Part shown: positions 6,859 through 12,866 of the stretch, piece by piece
How positions within the stretch are numbered: position 1 is the first letter of the stretch
Layout of the letters: every line of letters starts with the position of its first letter
Origin: Candidatus Goldiibacteriota bacterium
Lineage (GTDB): Bacteria > Oederibacteriota > PGYV01 > DSYL01
Assembly: GCA_026418955.1 (NCBI GenBank)
Contig: JAOAAI010000112.1
Location: 1-14,381 of the forward strand
Reading direction: 5' to 3'
DNA: 14,381 nt
Program-made: the position numbers and the translations under genes
The notes under the pieces: generated by a model
What the model was told of the DNA's origin: nothing
Database searches by the model: none
Seen by the model: only the letters and a program-made list of their open reading frames with translations

Positions 6859-7635
6859 TTAAATACCTAATACTTCTTTCATACTATATAAACCTGGTTT
6901 TTGATTTATAATAAAACGAGCTGCTTTTATTGCCCCTGCTGCAAATGTTTCTCTGGAAAATGCAGTGTGTTTTATTTCTATTTTATCACCAGTTGATGCC
7001 ATTATAATTGTATGCTCACCAATTACTCCACCACCTCTTACAGCAAATATTCCAATTTGATCTCTTGGTCTTTCATTATCCCTACCTTGTCTTGCATAAA
7101 TAACATTTTTATCAAAATCCAGCTTTTTTTCTTCCAAAATAGCTTTTGCAAGAGTGATGGCTGTTCCTGATGGTGCATCCTTTTTCATTCTGTGATGTGA
7201 TTCAACAATATCAATATCATAATCATCTTTTATTATTTTTACTGCATCTTTTAAAAGCTTCAATATTACATTAATCCCTATACTGTAATTTGACGATAAG
7301 ACAATAGGAATTTCAAATGCTATATTTTTAATTTCAATTAATTCATTATCTTTAAAGCCTGTTGTTCCAATCACAGCAGGCTTTTTTGCAGTTTTTAATA
7401 TCTTAAGTGAATCTAATGTTGATTGTGGTGTAGTAAAGTCAATATATACATCTATATTATTAACATTATCCTTTAAATTATCAGTTATTTTACAACCATA
7501 AATTTCTGTTCCAATTGTTTTATGACCCTGCATTTCTGTAAGTAAGGTGATTTTAAAATCATTTTCTTTTGAGCATAAAGAAGCAATTGTAGAACCCATT
7601 TTTCCTGCTGCACCAGCAATACCTATTTTTATCAT
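6859..7635 (-). CDS. dapB: 4-hydroxy-tetrahydrodipicolinate reductase
   Basis: DapB reduces the dihydrodipicolinate-type product of DapA to tetrahydrodipicolinate using NADH or NADPH. The 258-residue protein has the Rossmann motif GIAGAAGKMGS (5-15), DFTTP (66-70), IGTTGF (89-94), SSNYSIGIN (114-122) and the signature ESHHRMKKDAPSGTA (145-159), in which His147 and Lys151 match the catalytic pair. VRGGGVIGEHTI (199-210) follows. It is a little shorter than the E. coli protein. ATG at 7633-7635 follows the dapA stop by 2 nt, with its GGAGGG ribosome site inside the last dapA codons, so the two are translationally linked. Confidence 0.97.
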   Translation of the reverse strand: MIKIGIAGAAGKMGSTIASLCSKENDFKITLLTEMQGHKTIGTEIYGCKITDNLKDNVNNIDVYIDFTTPQSTLDSLKILKTAKKPAVIGTTGFKDNELIEIKNIAFEIPIVLSSNYSIGINVILKLLKDAVKIIKDDYDIDIVESHHRMKKDAPSGTAITLAKAILEEKKLDFDKNVIYARQGRDNERPRDQIGIFAVRGGGVIGEHTIIMASTGDKIEIKHTAFSRETFAAGAIKAARFIINQKPGLYSMKEVLGI

Positions 7636-7637
7636 TA

Positions 7638-8519
7638 TTATCCCTCCAGTTTTATTCCATATTTTATCATCTCTTCTTTAAGTTTTTGTAAATTTATATC
7701 AGAAATTTTTGTAAGTGGTAATCTTATTTCATCTGTGATTAATCCCATCAAAGCCATTGCTGCTTTCACAGGGATGGGATTTGTTTCAATAAACATCGCT
7801 TTTACAAGTGGAAACATTTTATGATGCAGAGCTCTAGCTTTATTTATATCACCTCTATTAAATGCATCAATCATTGCTTTTACATCAGATGGAATAATAT
7901 TTGCAATAACAGAAACAACTCCTTTACCACCTATAGCTAAAAGTGGTAAAGTTAAAGCATCATCACCAGATAATACATCAAAATCAGGGCCACATTGTTC
8001 TATAACTTCGCTCATTTGAGATAAATCTCCACTTGCTTCTTTGACCCCAACAATATTTTTAATTTTTGACAATTTTGCCATAACAGGAGTTGTGATATTT
8101 ACGGCACATCTTGATTGAATATTATAAATTACTAGGGGAATATTAACCGCTTCTGCAATGGCTTTAAAATGTTCATATAAACCATTTTGAGTTGGTTTAT
8201 TATAATATGGCGCAACAAGTAATGCTCCATCTGCACCTGCTTTTTCTGCTTCTTTTGTATATTCAATTGCCTCAGCTGTTGAATTAGAGCCGGTTCCTGC
8301 CAATACCTTCATTCTTTTATTTACAAGTTTAACTGTCATTTCAATCATCTGAATATGTTCTTCCGGTGTCAATGTTGGAGCCTCGCCTGTTGTACCTACG
8401 GGCACAATACCATCTGTTCCTGCTTTTACATGCATTTCAATTAAATTTTTGTATGCATCAAAATCAATTTTACCATTTTTAAATGGTGTTACTATTGCCA
8501 CATATAATCCTGTAAACAT
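7638..8519 (-). CDS. dapA: 4-hydroxy-tetrahydrodipicolinate synthase
   Basis: DapA condenses pyruvate with aspartate-4-semialdehyde, the first committed step to diaminopimelate and lysine. The 293-residue (beta/alpha)8 protein has the usual length. It shows VAIVTPF (7-13), VGTTGEAPTL (41-50), APYYNKPTQ (103-111), Tyr132 in the YN motif, Arg137, and the Schiff-base Lys160 in VGVKEASGD. The usual YNVPGRT segment reads YNIQSRC, a variation that keeps Tyr and Arg. ATG at 8517-8519 has GGAGG five bases upstream; a longer frame beginning at 8531 lacks a site in the right place. A 42-nt gap with a possible hairpin separates it from dapF. Confidence 0.97.
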   Translation of the reverse strand: MFTGLYVAIVTPFKNGKIDFDAYKNLIEMHVKAGTDGIVPVGTTGEAPTLTPEEHIQMIEMTVKLVNKRMKVLAGTGSNSTAEAIEYTKEAEKAGADGALLVAPYYNKPTQNGLYEHFKAIAEAVNIPLVIYNIQSRCAVNITTPVMAKLSKIKNIVGVKEASGDLSQMSEVIEQCGPDFDVLSGDDALTLPLLAIGGKGVVSVIANIIPSDVKAMIDAFNRGDINKARALHHKMFPLVKAMFIETNPIPVKAAMALMGLITDEIRLPLTKISDINLQKLKEEMIKYGIKLEG

Positions 8520-8541
8520 AAAAACCTCCAATAAAATTTTA

Positions 8542-8563
8542 AAATTTGTAAATCTGCAAATTT
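8542..8563 (-). repeat. inverted repeat between dapF and dapA
   Basis: AAATTTG (8542-8548) and CAAATTT (8557-8563) can form a 7-bp stem with an 8-nt loop, and the overlapping pair GTAAAT (8548-8553) and ATTTAC (8560-8565) can form a competing one. The structure covers the dapF stop codon and lies just before the dapA ribosome site. It could affect mRNA processing or relative expression, but may be chance. Confidence 0.35.
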
Positions 8564-9383
8564 ACATTGTTGCCTCTTTATTTAATTTACCTTCATATAT
8601 TATATTAGCCGGTCCTTCAAGCCAGACGTCAATATAACCAGTATTGTCTTTTTTAAAATATATTTTTAGTAACCCTCCTTTTGCTTTTAATATTATAGGA
8701 CTTTTTTCATTTTTTAATTGATTGATAATTATAGCAGCTGCTGTTGCTCCTGTTCCACAGGCATATGTTTCTGCTTCAACACCTCTTTCATAGGTTCTTA
8801 TAAAATACAGATTATTTATTTTTTGAATAAAATTAACATTAGTGCCTTTTGGAGCAAAAAATTTATGAAATCTTATTTCTCTACCAATATTAAATATATC
8901 AAATTTTTCAAGATTATTGACAAAAATTACAAAATGAGGTACTCCTGTATTCAAATAATGGCCTGTAATACTCTTATTTTTAATTTTTAATTTTATATTT
9001 AATTTCATATTATATGGTTCAATCATTTTTAACTTTACAATATTTTTTCCTGTTATTACCGCTTTATGTGGGCCATCTTTTGCTAAAAATTCCATACTTT
9101 TTTTGGCATATTTTTTTAAATAGGCAAATCTTGCAGCGCATCTACCACCATTACCACACATTTCCGCCTCTTTACCGTCATTGTTGAAAAATCTCATATA
9201 AAAGTCATAATTTTTAAATGATTTTTCAATCATGATCAAACCATCAGCGCCAACTGAAAAACGTCTTCTGCATATTTTTTCTATTTGGGAAGCTGTTAAA
9301 TTTATTTTTTTATTATAATTATCAATGACAATAAAATCATTACCAGCGCCTGACATTTTTGTAAATTTAATTTCCTTCATCAT
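8562..9383 (-). CDS. dapF: diaminopimelate epimerase
   Basis: DapF is a PLP-free racemase that turns LL-diaminopimelate into meso-diaminopimelate, used in peptidoglycan and as LysA substrate. The 273-residue protein has MSGAGNDFIVID (10-21), GADGLI (45-50), FFNNDGKEAEMCGNGGRCAARF (65-86, with catalytic Cys76), NTGVPHFV (145-152) and the second catalytic Cys209 in ETYACGTGA, then GGLLKI. The two-cysteine thiolate/thiol pair of the family is intact. There are two adjacent ATG codons: 9381-9383 and 9378-9380. The second has better spacing from AAAGGG, so the protein may be one residue shorter. It begins 12 nt after lysA. Confidence 0.97.
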   Translation of the reverse strand: MMKEIKFTKMSGAGNDFIVIDNYNKKINLTASQIEKICRRRFSVGADGLIMIEKSFKNYDFYMRFFNNDGKEAEMCGNGGRCAARFAYLKKYAKKSMEFLAKDGPHKAVITGKNIVKLKMIEPYNMKLNIKLKIKNKSITGHYLNTGVPHFVIFVNNLEKFDIFNIGREIRFHKFFAPKGTNVNFIQKINNLYFIRTYERGVEAETYACGTGATAAAIIINQLKNEKSPIILKAKGGLLKIYFKKDNTGYIDVWLEGPANIIYEGKLNKEATM

Positions 9384-9395
9384 GCACCCTTTTAA

Positions 9396-10634
9396 TTATA
9401 TTTCTAATTTAATCAAATCTTCATAAGTTTCTCTTTTGCGTATCAATTTATACTTATTATTCTGAACTAATACTTCTGCGGCTCTTGGCCTTGAATTGTA
9501 ATTTGAAGACATTACAAAACCGTAAGCACCCGCGCTGCGAATGGCAATCAGATCTCCCTGTTTTAAATCAGGTAGGTGTCTATCTTTACCCAGAAAATCA
9601 GCGCTTTCACAAATTGGACCAACGATGTCATATAATATATTTTTACCTTTTATCTGTTTTACAGGAATAATACTATGATATGCACCATAAAGTGCAGGCC
9701 TAATTAAATCATTCATTCCTGCATCAACAATTAAAAAATTTTTATTAATACCTTTTTTATTATAAATAACAGAGGTTACAAGTATACCACCATTTCCAAC
9801 TATAAATCTACCGGGTTCTATTATTAATTTTAAATTTAAATCTTTTATATAAGGTGAAATTTCCGAGGCAAATTCTGCTGCAGTTGCAGGTTTTTCATCT
9901 TTATAAATAATTCCCATACCACCACCAATGTTAAAAAATTCAAGATTTTTAGAAAAACTTTTAATTTGTTCAATAAAATTTTTTAATTTTTTTATAGCAT
10001 CAATATATGGTTGTATTATTGTAATCTGAGAACCAATATGCATATCTATACCTTTTATATTAATATGTTTATATTTTTTTGCAGTATTGAATAATGAATT
10101 TGCTAAAATGATATTAATACCAAATTTGTTTTCTTTTTTTCCTGTTGTTATATATGAGTGAGTATGCGCATCAACATCTGGATTTATACGCAAAGCTACA
10201 TCTGCTTTTATTTTTAAATTTTTAGCAATTTTATTTATTGTCTGTAATTCTTCCACGCTTTCTATATTAAACATCAATATGCCGGTTTTTAAAGCATAGA
10301 AAATTTCTTCGGGAGTTTTTCCCACACCGGCATAAACAATCTTTTTAGGGTTCCCACCTGCTTTTAATACTCTGAATAATTCTCCACCTGATACAACGTC
10401 AAATCCTGCATCTTCTTCTGCTATTAATTTTAAGATAGAAATATTTGAATTTGCTTTTACTGAATAACAGACAAGTGTATCAAATTCTTTGAAAGCAGAT
10501 TTTATTTTTCTCAAATGTTCTATAATTGTTCTGCTGCTATATATATAAAGAGGAGTTTTGAATTTTTCCGCCAGCATTGAAACATCCACATCCTCTGCAT
10601 ATAATTTTCCATTTTTGTAATCAAAATAATCCAT
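9396..10634 (-). CDS. lysA: diaminopimelate decarboxylase
   Basis: LysA is a PLP-dependent fold-type III enzyme that decarboxylates meso-diaminopimelate to lysine, the last step of the pathway. The 412-residue protein shows TPLYIYS (27-33), the PLP-binding Lys60 in VCYSVKANSN, HIGSQ (199-203), GGGMG (237-241), EPGRF (273-277), CESAD (342-346) with the cysteine that acts across the dimer, and AGAYGFVMSSNYNSRPR (369-385). ATG at 10632-10634 is chosen because AAGGTGAT lies 5 nt upstream and a strong -10 element lies just before it; the frame stays open to 10688 but that extension includes the promoter. It is the first gene of the long operon. Confidence 0.96.
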   Translation of the reverse strand: MDYFDYKNGKLYAEDVDVSMLAEKFKTPLYIYSSRTIIEHLRKIKSAFKEFDTLVCYSVKANSNISILKLIAEEDAGFDVVSGGELFRVLKAGGNPKKIVYAGVGKTPEEIFYALKTGILMFNIESVEELQTINKIAKNLKIKADVALRINPDVDAHTHSYITTGKKENKFGINIILANSLFNTAKKYKHINIKGIDMHIGSQITIIQPYIDAIKKLKNFIEQIKSFSKNLEFFNIGGGMGIIYKDEKPATAAEFASEISPYIKDLNLKLIIEPGRFIVGNGGILVTSVIYNKKGINKNFLIVDAGMNDLIRPALYGAYHSIIPVKQIKGKNILYDIVGPICESADFLGKDRHLPDLKQGDLIAIRSAGAYGFVMSSNYNSRPRAAEVLVQNNKYKLIRKRETYEDLIKLEI

Positions 10635-10656
10635 AGAAATCACCTTTTTAATAGAA

Positions 10657-10665
10657 ATTATATCA
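10657..10665 (-). promoter_or_regulatory. extended -10 promoter element of the lysA operon
   Basis: The minus strand reads TGATATAAT: a perfect TATAAT (10657-10662) with a TGn extension. A weak -35 (TTAATA, 10680-10685) lies 17 nt upstream. Transcription would start near 10650, leaving a leader of only about 16 nt that holds just the ribosome site. Base positions fit a sigma-70 type promoter; activity is inferred. Confidence 0.6.
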
Positions 10666-10678
10666 TAAAATGGAATAT

Positions 10679-10707
10679 ATATTAACATAAAGTTTAAATG
10701 TAAACAA
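10679..10707 (-). promoter_or_regulatory. second, overlapping promoter candidate for lysA
   Basis: TTGTTT (10702-10707), a 17-nt spacer and TAATAT (10679-10684) with an upstream TG at 10686-10687 form another sigma-70-like promoter. It would give a leader of about 38 nt. The rest of the 180-bp gap (10708-10814) is AT-rich, and I see neither a riboswitch nor a clear terminator in it. Confidence 0.4.
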
Positions 10708-10814
10708 AATAATTTTTTATATAAATAGATGTAAAAATATGGGAATGATGAATAAAATCTACATTTAACATGATTGATGATTTGCTAAAAATTATTTCAA
10801 AGTAGAATTCAGGA

Positions 10815-12866
10815 TTATTTTATAACATATAATTTTCCAATTACTTCTGCTTTTTCATTTTTATTGGTTTCAGCAAATATTTTGAAAATATAAATTCCTG
10901 ATGCAACATCTTTTTTATATTTGTTTTTTTTATCCCAGAAAAAAACATTATAACCCTTTAAATATTTAATTTTTTCGTCTATAATAACAATCTCTCCGGA
11001 AACAGTAAAAATTTTTACAGTGACATCTGCATTTTTTGAAAGCCAGAATACAATATTATTTGTACCTTTTTGAATATCTGTAAATATTCCAGATAATTTT
11101 AGAGTTAGACCTACCATTGTATTTGTGGGAGTTACTGATATTGTTCTGGTGAATGTTTCTGTAGGAGTTAATGTGATTGATGATGTATAAGAAAATGTGA
11201 AGGTGGGGGTTGCAGTATAAAAAGGCGTTAATGCACAAGTAGCAGTATTTGTTATTGAATATGTTGGTGAGAATGTGCTTGTTTTAGTTGATGTTATCAT
11301 CTGTGTTATTGTATTTGATATTGTTAATGTTTCTGTTGCTGTTAAACTTAATAAAATATAAATGGTATTAGTGAATAAAGGAGTCACAGTCTGAGTATTT
11401 GATAATGTTGGGTATTGTTGTGTAGGTGTTACACTCTGTGTAAAAGTTATTGTAAATGTTGCAGTTAAAGTCATTGTGCGTGTATTTGTTTGAGTCCGTG
11501 TTATTGTAATCGTCCTTGTAATAGACATGGTTATTGTCGGAGTTACTGTTGGTGTAGGTGTTGAAATAAAATCTTCAAGACCCATTCCAGCTGGATAACC
11601 ATATGATTCTCTAAAATCAAAACCATAAACAATAGAAGTAAAATAATAATCAGAAGTTATATTATGAGGTCCAGGTGAAACGCTCAATCTGATAAAGGAA
11701 TAACCACTTGTTCCAATTATATTATAATTTGCATAAGGAATTGTCCATCCATCTATTGTTATATTGCCTGCTGCTTCTAATGGAGCCATTATATTTATGT
11801 AATTATTTGCAAAATTTACAGGTGAAAAAACAGTATATGACTTTAAATATTGTTCAATAGGAGGTACCATTATCATGCAAGGATCCCCTGTCATATTATC
11901 ATAATCAGTTGAATTTGCATACTGTATAACCATTATTCTGTTATTAGAAGTAATATAACCAGCCCCATCAATTATAACTTCAAAAAATTGATTAGCATTT
12001 AAAGAAACTAGTAAATTTCCATCAAGATAGATATTTGTGTTGTTTTCCACAGAAGTAAATCTATATGTATCGCCATTGTTTCTGCCATATAAAGGGCACA
12101 ATACAAAATGTTTACCCCATGTTGTGGTTGGTTGTAACTGTTCTATCAAATAATCGCACCACAATGTATTACTTGGTATATTGGCGCAATGATGGGAACC
12201 AAAAACAGCTATTCTTTTATTTGAATTTATTATTGTTCCAGATAGGTCTGCTGATAAATTATCATTTCTTAATCTGAAAACCTGACCTTCATTTAAAGTA
12301 AAATTATACGGCACGCCTGCAATATATGTTAGTGTGTCAATCGGCAGAATAAAAGTTACTTGAGTGTTGTCTTCTGTTCCAACAATGGCAAACTGACTGC
12401 CACCCTGTGGAAAATTAATATCGGTATAATTATTATTTTTATAACCTTGGATTATGTAATTAGTTCCAAGACCTTCAACTGGCAAAGCAAGAAATGCATC
12501 AGTTATTGTTACATCTTTACTTATACCATAAACGGTTATTTTATTATTTGATAATATGCGAATTCCTTTATAATCAAAATCATTATTTAAAGTCATTTCA
12601 CAATTAAATGGGAGTGCTATAATTGTAACTGCTCCGGGAGATATTGAAAAATTTAAATTAAATGCAGGATTTGCAATGTAAACATTGCCGGTTGCGTTTG
12701 TCTGACTGGTTATGTATAAAAATTTTTGAGCTGTTGTATTATAAATATTGGATGGAAATGTAATCCAAAATTTTTTGCCGGAACTATCCGGTGCGGAAAA
12801 AATTTTATTAAAAAAATATATTAACAGGAATAAAATAAATGATAATTTTTTCAATTTATTCCTCAT
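10815..12866 (-). CDS. secreted IgGFc-binding-like protein with Thr-X stalk and FlgD/T9SS-like C-terminal domain
   Basis: The 683-residue product starts with a signal peptide (basic MRNKLKK, a hydrophobic run, probable cleavage after FSA near residue 25). Residues about 26-434 resemble the bacterial IgGFc-binding N-terminal family, opening GKKFWITFPSN; repeated units are seen, for instance GTEDNTQV (163-170) against SVENNTNI (272-279). Residues about 435-586 are a Thr-rich stalk with Thr at nearly every second place. Residues 587-683 form a beta domain with WLSKNADVTVKIF, VSGEIV, VFFWDKKN and VASGIYIFKI, like FlgD-type Ig folds and type IX secretion sorting domains, ending GKLYVIK. It is probably exported or displayed; the ligand is unknown. 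Its ATG shares one base with the stop of the upstream paralogue (TAATG), with no evident ribosome site, so translation is probably coupled. Confidence 0.8.
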   Translation of the reverse strand: MRNKLKKLSFILFLLIYFFNKIFSAPDSSGKKFWITFPSNIYNTTAQKFLYITSQTNATGNVYIANPAFNLNFSISPGAVTIIALPFNCEMTLNNDFDYKGIRILSNNKITVYGISKDVTITDAFLALPVEGLGTNYIIQGYKNNNYTDINFPQGGSQFAIVGTEDNTQVTFILPIDTLTYIAGVPYNFTLNEGQVFRLRNDNLSADLSGTIINSNKRIAVFGSHHCANIPSNTLWCDYLIEQLQPTTTWGKHFVLCPLYGRNNGDTYRFTSVENNTNIYLDGNLLVSLNANQFFEVIIDGAGYITSNNRIMVIQYANSTDYDNMTGDPCMIMVPPIEQYLKSYTVFSPVNFANNYINIMAPLEAAGNITIDGWTIPYANYNIIGTSGYSFIRLSVSPGPHNITSDYYFTSIVYGFDFRESYGYPAGMGLEDFISTPTPTVTPTITMSITRTITITRTQTNTRTMTLTATFTITFTQSVTPTQQYPTLSNTQTVTPLFTNTIYILLSLTATETLTISNTITQMITSTKTSTFSPTYSITNTATCALTPFYTATPTFTFSYTSSITLTPTETFTRTISVTPTNTMVGLTLKLSGIFTDIQKGTNNIVFWLSKNADVTVKIFTVSGEIVIIDEKIKYLKGYNVFFWDKKNKYKKDVASGIYIFKIFAETNKNEKAEVIGKLYVIK
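11109..11564 (-). repeat. Thr-X dipeptide stalk, degenerate 6-bp period (downstream paralogue)
   Basis: Within residues 435-586, runs such as RTITITRTQTNTRTMTLTAT place Thr at alternate positions, which gives a degenerate hexamer period in the DNA. The second half is less regular (YILLSLTA, SATCALT-like stretches), suggesting partial decay. It links the head to the C-terminal domain. Confidence 0.75.

Noticed and set aside
10635..10688. 18-residue N-terminal extension of lysA
   Set aside because: It would translate the promoter elements, and AAGGTGAT correctly precedes the ATG at 10634.
10635..10814. Lysine riboswitch or T-box upstream of lysA
   Set aside because: The gap is short, has no conserved GC-rich helices, and the likely promoters lie within 75 nt of the start codon.
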